Origin: Streptomyces sp. DG1A-41
GTDB lineage: Bacteria > Actinomycetota > Actinomycetes > Streptomycetales > Streptomycetaceae
Direction: 5' to 3'
Assembly (NCBI RefSeq): GCF_037055355.1
Contig: NZ_CP146350.1
Location: forward strand, 3,991,001-4,055,000
Length of the DNA stretch: 64,000 nucleotides
In this document: positions 26,111 through 34,105 of the stretch, one piece after another
Layout: the number at the start of each line of letters is the position of its first letter
How positions within the stretch are numbered: the first letter of the stretch is position 1
Translations under genes and position numbers: made by a program
Notes under the pieces: model-generated
Seen by the model: only the letters and a program-made list of their open reading frames with translations
Told to the model about the DNA's origin: nothing
Database searches by the model: none

Positions 26111-26805
26111 GGGTCGCCGTCCACCAGCCCGAGCACCTGCCGTGGCTCGGTCTCCTGGCCAAGGTCGCCGCGTCCGACCTGTGGATCGTCCTCGACTCGG
26201 TGCCGTACCGGAAGAACTACTTCCAGAACCGCAACCGGGTCCTGGTCAACGGGCAGTCCTCCTGGCTAACCGTGCCGGTGACCTCGCCGTTCGGTACGCG
26301 AATCCGCGATGTGCGAATCTGTGAGGTGCCCTTCTGGCGCCGGCGTTACCGCGGACGTCTGGTCCAGGCGGTGTCGGGAACCCGGGCTGTCAACCGGGTC
26401 GAGGACCTGCTGTCGGTGATCGACGCGGCACCGCCCGCCGGCTCGCTGGCCGACCTCAATCTCGAGCTCGCCGACTATCTGCTGGCGCAGTTCGACGTCA
26501 AGGTGCCGATGGTTCGCTCGTCCGAGCTGGCCGTCACCGGAAGCAAGTCCGAACTGATCGCCGGTCTCTGCCGGGCGGCAGGCGCCGACGAATACCTGGC
26601 GGGACCGTCGGGGCGCGACTACCTGGACCTCGACGCCTTCGCCGACCACGGGATCACGGTCCGGTTCTTCGACTTCGACCACCCGACATACGCCCAGGGC
26701 CACGAGCCCTTCGTACCGTGCCTGTCGGCCGTCGACGCGTGGTCGCGGCTGGAGCCCGCCGAGCTGCCGCCGTTGCTGTCCGGCTACCGGCTCAGTGCGT
26801 CATGA
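26107..26805 (+). CDS. WbqC-family protein
   Basis: A 232-residue cytoplasmic protein with the WbqC start MRVAVHQPEHLPWLGLLAKV and the conserved VLDSVPYRKNYFQNRNRVLV. Then come LTVPVTSPFGTRIRDVRI, the C-terminal TGSKSELIAGLCRAAGADEY, and IDF-like repeats ending HPTYAQG-EPFVPCLSAVD. The family occurs in O-antigen and capsule loci; its enzymology is not settled to my knowledge. ATGA overlaps on both sides tie it to the PIG-L deacetylase upstream and the GT4 downstream, so all four products of this mini-operon probably act on one sugar. Confidence 0.9.
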   Translation: MRVAVHQPEHLPWLGLLAKVAASDLWIVLDSVPYRKNYFQNRNRVLVNGQSSWLTVPVTSPFGTRIRDVRICEVPFWRRRYRGRLVQAVSGTRAVNRVEDLLSVIDAAPPAGSLADLNLELADYLLAQFDVKVPMVRSSELAVTGSKSELIAGLCRAAGADEYLAGPSGRDYLDLDAFADHGITVRFFDFDHPTYAQGHEPFVPCLSAVDAWSRLEPAELPPLLSGYRLSAS

Positions 26806-27947
26806 CGACCGCCACGCAGCCCATCGGGCTCACCGCCGTGACGATCTCGGGGGTCCGGCAGGCGGACGTCGACGACTCCGCCGACTTCCGCACCTGGGCC
26901 GCGCTGGCGGGCCGACTCGGCCGCGCCGAGTGCGTCTGGGCCGGCCCGCGTCTGGAGTGCCGACGAGGGCCGCTGCACGTCCACAGGCGACTGCGGCGCC
27001 CCGGCCCGCGGTCGCTGATCTGGGTGGCGGGATCGGTACGGATCGGTGTACGGCTGGCACGGGCTGCCCAGCGCCGCGGTGAGACCGTCGTGGTCAATGG
27101 CACCGAACCCTGGGGCTGGCTCTCCGCCTGGCTCGTCTCGCGGCTTGTGGGAAGTCCCTGGCTCATGGACGTGCACGGCGACTACCTCGCCCTGCCGGTG
27201 GCTTCCCTCGGCCGCGGGCGCCGGGCCGTCCTGCGCCGGGCCGTCATCTTCTTCGCCCGTCGAGCCGACACCCGCCGGGCCGTGTCCCGTTCCATCTCCG
27301 ACTCGCTGGCCGGACGGGGCCTTCCTTGCGCCGAGGTCCCGCCGCGGCTGCTCCCGGTATGGGAAGAGCCGCTCAAGCGTGCACGGCCCCCGCTGGAGTC
27401 ACCGTCCCTTCAGCTTCTGGCGGTTGGCCGGCTCGTGGCCTCGAAGGGCTTCGACCTCCTGCTTGCGGCTGTGGCCGAGCTCGTGCGGACCGAACCCGCT
27501 GTCCGCCTGCGCATCGTGGGCGACGGGCCGCTGCGAAACCATCTCACTGACGAGGCCGCACGGCTCGGTCTGTCGCCGCACGTGGAGTTCCTCGGGACCC
27601 GCGATGTCGACGAGATCCGTGCGGAGCTCTCCCGGGCGGACCTCTTCGTCATTTCCTCCCGGGACGAAGGGCTGCCCCGGACGCTGCTGGAGGCCACGGC
27701 CGCGGGCGTACCGGTGGTCGCCACCTCGGTCGGCGGGATTCCCGCGGTCGCGACCGGGTGGGACAGCGTCCGGCTCGTCCCGGTCGATGCCGCCGCGATC
27801 GCGTCAGGTGTACGTCAGGTTCTCGCCTCCCCGCCCGGCGCGGAGCAGCTGTCTTCCGTACGCCACCACGTTCTGGACGCCTACGGCTTCGAGAACAACA
27901 TCGACATGTTGACCGACCTTTTCCAATCGGTCACACCCAGAAAATGA
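26802..27947 (+). CDS. GT4 glycosyltransferase
   Basis: A 381-residue GT-B enzyme. The N-terminus TTATQPIGLTAVTISGVRQA is unusual for GT4 and reappears as a relic at 21740-21838. Central parts include GTEPWGWLSAWLVSRLVGSP and WLMDVHGDYLALPV. The donor domain has LLAVGRLVASKGFDLLLAAV, LRIVGDGPLRNHL, and SSRDEGLPRTLLEATAAGVP with the EX7E-type motif. Start ATG 26802 overlaps the WbqC stop (ATGA). Intact and of family length. It should add the sugar modified by the PIG-L/GNAT/WbqC set, which is inference from operon order. Confidence 0.9.
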   Translation: MTTATQPIGLTAVTISGVRQADVDDSADFRTWAALAGRLGRAECVWAGPRLECRRGPLHVHRRLRRPGPRSLIWVAGSVRIGVRLARAAQRRGETVVVNGTEPWGWLSAWLVSRLVGSPWLMDVHGDYLALPVASLGRGRRAVLRRAVIFFARRADTRRAVSRSISDSLAGRGLPCAEVPPRLLPVWEEPLKRARPPLESPSLQLLAVGRLVASKGFDLLLAAVAELVRTEPAVRLRIVGDGPLRNHLTDEAARLGLSPHVEFLGTRDVDEIRAELSRADLFVISSRDEGLPRTLLEATAAGVPVVATSVGGIPAVATGWDSVRLVPVDAAAIASGVRQVLASPPGAEQLSSVRHHVLDAYGFENNIDMLTDLFQSVTPRK

Positions 27948-28024
27948 CTATGAGCCGCCCTGATACGCGGCGGTGAATCAAGAATGCATCGCCAAGCAAG
28001 AATCAGCCAAGAAAACAAACCGAA

Positions 28025-28864
28025 ATGGAGACTTCCATGGGACGAGCGTCGACTGTTCGTCGTTGGGTAAGGCACTCCGGCGTGGCGCCTGTGGCATCGG
28101 TGTTGGGCGGGTACGTCGCCATGCGCACACTGGGAACCGGCATCCGGCGCTACACGGAGCCGAGCATTCGGGATTTCACCCTGTCCGGGGGCAGGCTCGC
28201 CACCTCGGCAGCCGACTTCCTCGGGGAACTGGGGTGGCAGCCCGCCGAGATCGAGCTCGTGCTCGGCGAGTACCAGGAGGTCGCCGAAAAACTCGCCGAC
28301 CGCTACGCGGACACGCAGCTCCACTATCCCCGCACGCACGGCGTGGAAGTGGAGACCAGCGCCGCACTGTACGGGCTCAGCCGGCTGCTCAGGCCCCAGT
28401 CGGTGGTGGAGACCGGGGTGGCCGACGGCCGGTCCTCCTGGCTGATCCTCGCCGCACTCGAGCGCAACGGTTCAGGGCTGCTGCACAGCTTCGACATCAA
28501 CCACACCGCCGGTCGGCTGGTGGGCGAACACGCGCAGTGGCGGCTGGAGATCCTTGACCCCAAGGAGCCCGAGGCGTGCTTCAGCCGGGCTTTGGAGCGC
28601 GTGGGGACCATCGACCTGTTCTTCCACGACAGCGACCATCTCTATCTGCCGCAGCTGTTCGAGTACAGGCAGGCCTGGCCCAGAATGACCGAGGGCGGTG
28701 TCTTCGCCAGTGACGACGTCAACTCCAGCCGGGCCTTCCTGGACTTCTGCGGGCGGCACGGTCAGCGCCCCGCGTTCCTCTTCGACTCGCGCAAGATCAC
28801 CGGAGCGGTGCGCCGACTCGGCGCCGGCGTGGGGGCCGGTGCACCGGCCCAGCGGGTGGGTTAG
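28025..28864 (+). CDS. Class I SAM-dependent methyltransferase (Methyltransf_24-like)
   Basis: A 279-residue protein. After about 100 N-terminal residues comes SVVETGVADGRSSWLILAAL (motif I, with T-G-V-ADG in place of GxGxG), then LLHSFDINHTAGRLVG, and IDLFFHDSDHLYLPQLFEY with the HDSDH metal/SAM-type motif seen in Methyltransf_24 and cephalosporin-hydroxylase-like families. ATG 28025 or 28037 may be used. It lies 78 bases after the GT4 and one base before the next GT4 gene (TAGATG), so they share a transcript. Probable sugar O-methyltransferase. Confidence 0.82.
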   Translation: METSMGRASTVRRWVRHSGVAPVASVLGGYVAMRTLGTGIRRYTEPSIRDFTLSGGRLATSAADFLGELGWQPAEIELVLGEYQEVAEKLADRYADTQLHYPRTHGVEVETSAALYGLSRLLRPQSVVETGVADGRSSWLILAALERNGSGLLHSFDINHTAGRLVGEHAQWRLEILDPKEPEACFSRALERVGTIDLFFHDSDHLYLPQLFEYRQAWPRMTEGGVFASDDVNSSRAFLDFCGRHGQRPAFLFDSRKITGAVRRLGAGVGAGAPAQRVG

Positions 28865-30067
28865 ATGGTCGGCACGAGGCGGGACCGCGGATCCGGCGCG
28901 GCGGTCACCGCCGCGCCGGATGCGCGTCCGAGGCTGGTCTATGTCGTCCCCCATCTGTCGGAGAACGAATCCGAGCACTTCGCGCACATTCCGGCGCTGC
29001 TCGCGGCGCTGGGGTCACGCGTCGACCTCGCGGCCGCCGTCGAGCGGGGCAGCCCGCCGACGCGACTGGCGGGCGTCCGTCTCCTGCTGCGCGTGCCCGG
29101 CCGAAGCAGACTCGGCCGGGTCCTGGGCACGGCGCTCACCATCCACCGGTGCGCTCGCGCCGGCTACCGAACCTACTTTCTGCGCTACTCGACCCTGTTC
29201 GTGACCGTGCTGATCCTCACGTATCCGCTGTACCGCCACCGCATCCTGCTGTGGCGCAGCGGCCTGCCAGACGTGCGGGAGCCGGAGCGACGCAAGTCGC
29301 TGCGGCACAGGCTGCAGGACGTCCTCAACCGGGTGACTGCGCGATCGGTGCACTGCCTCGTCACCGGGCCGGAGACCATGGTCCCCATCATGGCCGGCCT
29401 GTGGGGGGTGCCCAGGCACCGGATGCGACTGCTGTACAACGACGTCGACGCCGGCCGGTTCGCTCCGCTGGACGCGGAGGCGCGCCACACGGCGCGCAAG
29501 CGATTCGGCTGGAACGGTGACGAGTTCGTCATGCTCTTCGTGCACCGGCTGTCGTACCGCAAGGGCGCGCGTCTGCTCGCTCCGCTGCTCGCCGAGGTCA
29601 GCCGAGTCGTGGAAGCCGCGGATCCGGATGTACGCGTCCGACTCGTCGTCGCAGGGGACGGCCCGGAGCGGCCGCGCCTGGAGCGCGAGGCCTCGGATCC
29701 CGCCCTGGGCGGGAGAATGCAGTTGCTCGGGGCGGTCCCCAACCACGACCTGCCCGAGCTGTACGCGGCGGCAGACTGCGTCGTGATGCCCAGCTATGAG
29801 GAGGGCTTCCCGCGGGTTCTGCTGGAGGCCATGGCCTGCGGCACACCAGTCGTGACGACGGACGCGGGCGGTTCGCGGGACGTGGTGGGAGCCGGCTATC
29901 CGTATGTGGCCCGGGTCGGTGATCTGGACGGGCTGGTGGCTCACCTGCGAAGCCTGGCAGTCATGCCGCCCGAGGAGCGGTGCGCGCTGGGGCCGCGGCT
30001 GCGGCGCCGGGCGCAGGAGAAGTTCTCACCACAGCGAGCGGCCGAGATGATCGAGGCGATGCTCTGA
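28865..30067 (+). CDS. GT4 glycosyltransferase
   Basis: A 400-residue GT-B enzyme, last gene of the plus-strand run that begins with GNAT. The N-terminal half contains RLVYVVPHLSENESEHFAHI and a hydrophobic patch FLRYSTLFVTVLILTYPLYR that may anchor it to the membrane. The donor half contains VMLFVHRLSYRKGARLLAPL, VVAGDGPERPRLERE, and MPSYEEGFPRVLLEAMACGT (EX7E region). Start ATG 28865 follows the methyltransferase stop directly. A strong terminator lies 36 bases after its stop. Confidence 0.9.
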   Translation: MVGTRRDRGSGAAVTAAPDARPRLVYVVPHLSENESEHFAHIPALLAALGSRVDLAAAVERGSPPTRLAGVRLLLRVPGRSRLGRVLGTALTIHRCARAGYRTYFLRYSTLFVTVLILTYPLYRHRILLWRSGLPDVREPERRKSLRHRLQDVLNRVTARSVHCLVTGPETMVPIMAGLWGVPRHRMRLLYNDVDAGRFAPLDAEARHTARKRFGWNGDEFVMLFVHRLSYRKGARLLAPLLAEVSRVVEAADPDVRVRLVVAGDGPERPRLEREASDPALGGRMQLLGAVPNHDLPELYAAADCVVMPSYEEGFPRVLLEAMACGTPVVTTDAGGSRDVVGAGYPYVARVGDLDGLVAHLRSLAVMPPEERCALGPRLRRRAQEKFSPQRAAEMIEAML

Positions 30068-30102
30068 GCGGATCCCCGGTCGGATTCCCCGGCGCCCGCG
30101 GT

Positions 30103-30141
30103 CCCGGCGTCGAGTGCGAGGAGATCGCACTCGACGCCGGG
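30103..30141. terminator. Strong bidirectional terminator, perfect 17-bp stem
   Basis: CCCGGCGTCGAGTGCGA (30103-30119), loop GGAGA (30120-30124) and the exact complement at 30125-30141. It sits between convergent GT4 and methyltransferase genes and divides the cluster into two transcription units. Confidence 0.9.
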
Positions 30142-30147
30142 AGCGGG

Positions 30148-30777
30148 TTACGAACAGGGCTGAAGGCGCACCAGATAGGTCGCGCAGAGGAGATTCGGCC
30201 ACCGGCACACGGCCCGTCCGATGCGCTGACGCCTGGGCCCGAGCAGCGCCCGTTCGTCCGTCACCCGCCAGCCGTGCCGACTGGACGCGCTGCGTACGAA
30301 GCCCCGCGCGTCTTCCAGGGAGAAGAACCAGCGGTGCCGGTCCGCGGGCGGTGAGGTGGGCAGTCCGTACTTCGCGGAGATGGGCTTGCCGCGAAGGTGC
30401 CTGACCCTGGTGCCCACCTCGTAGCAGTTGGGAAGGGTGATCACGACGTGTTCGCGGGCGACCCGGCACAATTCGGAGAAGCCCCGGTGGATGTCGTCGG
30501 TGTGCTCCAGGACGTCGAAGGCGGTCACCACCTCTACCGACCGGTCCTCGAACGGCAGACGGTCACCAAGGTCGGCCACGACCTCGGCCGCCGGGTCGAG
30601 GTCGACGCCCACGTAGCGCACTTGGCGACCGCTCAGCGCCGCCTCGAGTTCGCGGGTACGGCAACCGACGTCCACCACCGTGCCCTGCCAGATGGAAGGA
30701 TACGTACGAACGATTCCGGACACCTTCTGCATCGCCGTGCCTCCGTCGACCTTCGCGACGTTCATCTCCTCGTGCAC
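30148..30777 (-). CDS. Class I SAM-dependent methyltransferase
   Basis: A protein of about 209 residues of the Methyltransf_11 type. Motif I is GTVVDVGCRTRELEAALSG, then VRYVGVDLDPAAEVVADLGD, LPFEDRSVEVVTAFDVLEHT (motif II/III) and VAREHVVITLPNCYEVGTRV. The GxG core is changed to GCR, which may weaken SAM binding or reflect a specialised fold. I chose GTG 30777 because AGGAGGG lies four bases before it; GTG 30819 is in frame and would overlap the epimerase stop. Together with the upstream epimerase it suggests methylation of a sugar or sugar acid. Confidence 0.78.
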   Translation of the reverse strand: MHEEMNVAKVDGGTAMQKVSGIVRTYPSIWQGTVVDVGCRTRELEAALSGRQVRYVGVDLDPAAEVVADLGDRLPFEDRSVEVVTAFDVLEHTDDIHRGFSELCRVAREHVVITLPNCYEVGTRVRHLRGKPISAKYGLPTSPPADRHRWFFSLEDARGFVRSASSRHGWRVTDERALLGPRRQRIGRAVCRWPNLLCATYLVRLQPCS

Positions 30778-30805
30778 CAGCCCTCCTTCGACTCCATCTT
30801 CGCGG

Positions 30806-31789
30806 TCACCGTTCCGCACGGTGAGTCGCGGCGGCGGTCAGCGACCGCCACTGGCGCTCGATGCCCTCGCTCAGCGTGACCGAGGGTTTGTAGCCGAGCA
30901 GTTCACGCGCCTTCGTGAGGTCCGCTTCGGTCACCTGTACGTCGCCCGGCTGATGACTGTCGTCGCGCACCGGAACCTCGGCGCCGGTGATCTCGGCGAT
31001 GCGGCTCAGCACGTCGAGCACGGAAACGCTGTCCCCGCCGCCGACGTTGACCGCCTCCGCGGTCGCCTCCGCGGTCGCCGCGGCAACGGTGGCCGCGACG
31101 GCGTCCGCAACGTAGGTGAAGTCCCGGCGCTGGCGGCCGTCCCCGTAGAGGCGCAGTGGCTGTCCGGTGCGGACCGCGCGCAGCATCCGGCCGATGGCCA
31201 TGTCCGGCCGCTGGCGTGGGCCGTACACCGTGAAGTAACGCAGTGCGACCACGCTGGTGGCGCTTGCCGGAGCGAGCGCGTAGGCGAGAGCGAGACGTTC
31301 GGCCGCGAGCTTGGTGACCCCGTACGGTGACAGTGGAGCTGTGAGGCACTCCTCGTGCAGGGGCCCCCTGCCCGTCGCGTCCCCGTACACGCTGGAGGAG
31401 GAGGCGAGGACCAGGCGGCGGACGCCGGAGGACACGCATGCGTCCAGCAGGCGTTGTGTCGCCAGCACGTTGCACGCGACGTATTCGCCGAAACCGTCCC
31501 CCCAGGAAGGTCGGACGCCCGGGATGGCGGCGAGATGGAAGACGGCGTCCGCGCCGTCGACCCAGGGCTTGATCTCGTCCGTGACGAGGTCGCCCTGAAC
31601 CAGCCGGAAGCCCGGGTGGCCCAGCGCGCTCGCGAGGTTCTCCGCCGCCATGGCGTTGTCACGGGGTGAGCGCCGGTCGACTCCCAGAACGGTGGTCCCG
31701 CGTTGCAGCAGGGTGTCCACGAGGTGGGAGCCGATGAAGCCCGCCGCCCCGGTCACAACAGCACGTTCGACGCAGTGCGCCGTACTCAT
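30806..31789 (-). CDS. NAD-dependent UDP-sugar epimerase (SDR)
   Basis: Third extended SDR of the island, 327 residues from ATG 31789 (AAGGGG eight bases upstream). Motifs are AVVTGAAGFIGSHLVDTLLQ at the N-terminus, VFHLAAIPGVRPSWGDGFGE, LASSSSVYG, the catalytic YGVTK, RYFTVYGPRQRPDMAIGRML, and RRDFTYVADAVAATVAAA. The YGPRQRPDMA block is common in UDP-glucuronate 4-epimerases and GalE-like proteins. Its likely substrate is the UDP-uronate or UDP-HexNAc made by the dehydrogenase at 14178. It is followed on the same strand by the methyltransferase. Confidence 0.88.
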   Translation of the reverse strand: MSTAHCVERAVVTGAAGFIGSHLVDTLLQRGTTVLGVDRRSPRDNAMAAENLASALGHPGFRLVQGDLVTDEIKPWVDGADAVFHLAAIPGVRPSWGDGFGEYVACNVLATQRLLDACVSSGVRRLVLASSSSVYGDATGRGPLHEECLTAPLSPYGVTKLAAERLALAYALAPASATSVVALRYFTVYGPRQRPDMAIGRMLRAVRTGQPLRLYGDGRQRRDFTYVADAVAATVAAATAEATAEAVNVGGGDSVSVLDVLSRIAEITGAEVPVRDDSHQPGDVQVTEADLTKARELLGYKPSVTLSEGIERQWRSLTAAATHRAER

Positions 31790-31976
31790 CACGGATCCCC
31801 TTCCGTCGGCACAGCCCGCGCCGCACATCAGCGGTCGCGGACTGTCGCCAGTGAACCGAACGCCACATTCTTACCGAATTGGGCGATATTTACGGTTCAG
31901 ACATTCTGGACACTTCCGTGATTGCGCCCGCAGGTGGGAGCCGAGGGTCGGCATCGGCTTCGCTTTCCGTCCGCCG

Positions 31977-32858
31977 TCAGACCGTCTCGGCGAGCCGCGC
32001 TTCCACTTCCCGGCGCCGCTGACGGCACACGGCCAGTACGTCGGCCTGCCCCGGGCGAAGCGGATCCGGGGCCGCGACAAGCCTGTTGCTGTGCGGGTCG
32101 TAGAGCACCACGTCGTAACCGTGGTCACCGAGCCACCGCCGGACCTCACGCGCCGTGGAGCCGAAGCGGTGGAGGAACCTGTCGACGAGTTCGAGCATCC
32201 ACACCGCCGGCTCACTCCGGGCGACGAAGCGATCCGCGCCGCGCAGCGCCAGGTGCTCCGCACCCTCGACATCGAGCTTGCCCATGGCGAAGGGACGCTC
32301 GGGCAGGGTGTCGTCGAGTCGGCCGAGCCTCACCCGCACGGTGTTGCCGCTGTCGGCATCCGTCCTGATGCGCGAGCCCGTACCCCTGATGACGAACGAC
32401 GTCGTACCCGGTTCCGCTCCGATCGCCATTTCGTGGACGGTCACACACCCGAGGGAATTCGCATCTACGTTGTCCCGCAGCCGTTGGGCGAACGCGGGGA
32501 CGGCCTCGAAGGAGTGCACGGCTCCGCTCGGACCCACGAGTTGTGCGGCGAGCAAGGTAAACATTCCCTCGTTGGCGCCGCCGTCGATGAATCCGTCCCC
32601 TGGACGGAGATAGCGCTTCATGAAGGTCATTTCCTCGTAGTCGGGAAGTCCCCCGAAGTAGACGAAACGACCCGGCTGCGTGCTGTCGGGGTAGGCACGG
32701 AACGACAAGTCGCCGTACACCGACAAGTCGACCGGCCGCCGGACCAGTCGCTTCCATGCCTGCCACCCGGCCATGCCGGCCAGGGCCCGGGCCCGCCGCC
32801 CACGGTTGGCGGGATGTTCCCAGGCCAGTCTGACCATCCCAGGAATGGTTGTCGGCAA
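31977..32858 (-). CDS. FkbM-family methyltransferase
   Basis: A 293-residue protein with a basic N-terminus. Motif I reads GDGFIDGGANEGMFTLLAAQ near residue 90, then VHSFEAVPAFAQRLRDNVD and the FkbM core MGKLDVEGAEHLALRGADRF near 195. Both Asp and Glu of DVEGAE are present, unlike in the FkbM protein at 20690. Predicted sugar O-methyltransferase. The start is TTG 32858 with GAGGAG six bases upstream, only 12 bases after the stop of the frameshifted glycosyltransferase, so the two form an operon. Confidence 0.88.
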   Translation of the reverse strand: MPTTIPGMVRLAWEHPANRGRRARALAGMAGWQAWKRLVRRPVDLSVYGDLSFRAYPDSTQPGRFVYFGGLPDYEEMTFMKRYLRPGDGFIDGGANEGMFTLLAAQLVGPSGAVHSFEAVPAFAQRLRDNVDANSLGCVTVHEMAIGAEPGTTSFVIRGTGSRIRTDADSGNTVRVRLGRLDDTLPERPFAMGKLDVEGAEHLALRGADRFVARSEPAVWMLELVDRFLHRFGSTAREVRRWLGDHGYDVVLYDPHSNRLVAAPDPLRPGQADVLAVCRQRRREVEARLAETV

Positions 32859-32870
32859 GGTCTGCTCCTC

Positions 32871-34000
32871 TCAGTGTCCGGCGAGGGCACGCCGCCGTCC
32901 CAGCGCCGCCTGGTACCACTCGTCCACGCGCCGGGCGACCCGGGGCCAGTCCAGTTCCGTGGCCGCGCGCAGCCCGAGTTCAGTCATCCGGTGACGGCCC
33001 GCCTCGTCGTCGAGCACGGTTCTCAGGGCGTTCACCAGGTCCGCCTTCGACCCGGACGGAAAAACCCGGTACGCCTCGCGGACGGACACCACGGGATCCA
33101 GCAGGGCGTCCGAGGACACCACCACGGGCGTTCCGAGCGCCAGCGCCTCCAGAGCCGCCGTGGGCACGCCCTCGCCCTTTCCGGGGAGTCTTCGTGAGGC
33201 GAGTACGAACACCTCGGCTCGCCGGACCAGGTCGTAGACCTCCTGCCGGGGCAGGGCGCCGAGGAGTTCGACGCCCGGACCCGCTGCCGCGAGCCGGCGA
33301 GGCGGTCACGCTCCGGCCCTTCGCCTGCGATGACGAGTCGCGCCTCCGGTCGGCTGCTCGCCAGTTCGTGGAACGCCTCGATGAGCAGACCGTGGTTCTT
33401 CATCGGGTTCAACGCGCCGACGCTGACGATCAGACCCCGCTCACGAGCCCGGACGTCGACGGAAGGCGGCATGGCGGACAGCTCAAGGCCGCTGGACATG
33501 GTGAGGATGCGTCTCGGGTCCACGCCACGCGCCACGAGGTCGGCAGCGGTCGCCGACCCCAGCGCGATGAACGCCTCCACACTGCGGAAAGCACGCCGGG
33601 CTAGCCACTGGTGCCGGCCGGCGAGTGCCGCGTGGACCGTCAGGAACAGCGGGATTCCCAGCCGTCGGCAGACGGGCCCCAGCCAGGCGGCCTCAACGTA
33701 GTCGCCGTGAAGGTGCACGAGGTCCACGGCGCGTCGTGTCGAGCCGGCGCAGAGGTCCGTGATCGCGGCAGCCGTTGCCGCCGAGAACGCGAGCCGGTCG
33801 GACGCCGGCGCCAGCACCCGGGACGGGGTGGTCCTTTGCAGCGGCAGCCGCGTGGCGCCCACCGGTACCGCTGCACCATGCCGGAACGAGAGCGTCACCC
33901 GGTTTCCGCCACGTACCTGATGGTGCGTCAGGCTCTCGACGTGACGCTCCATTCCGCCCTGCATGGGAGGGATCCGGTAGCTTACCCGCACGATGTGCAT
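32871..34000 (-). pseudogene. GT4 glycosyltransferase, frameshifted near 33300
   Basis: The 5' part from ATG 34000 reads MHIVRVSYRIPPMQGGMERH, VDLVHLHGDYVEAAWLGPVC, VSVGALNPMKNHGLLIEAFH and LVIAGEGPERDRLAG. Then the frame changes, and the GT4 C-terminus continues as VFVLASRRLPGKGEGVPTAA then LEALALGTPVVVSSDALLDP in another frame to the stop at 32871. The break lies in the repetitive GGCTCGCGGCAGCGGG near 33290-33305. One base would restore a protein of about 375 residues. Codon use on both sides is normal, so the event is recent or an artefact. Confidence 0.85.
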
Positions 34001-34105
34001 CGTCGCGTTGCTCCACCTTGTGTGAATCGGACACACTGAAGGATCGCGATGTTTCGTGCTTTATCGCGCCCGCCCCGCCGATCTTCACTGGAACGGAAGA
34101 GCCGT

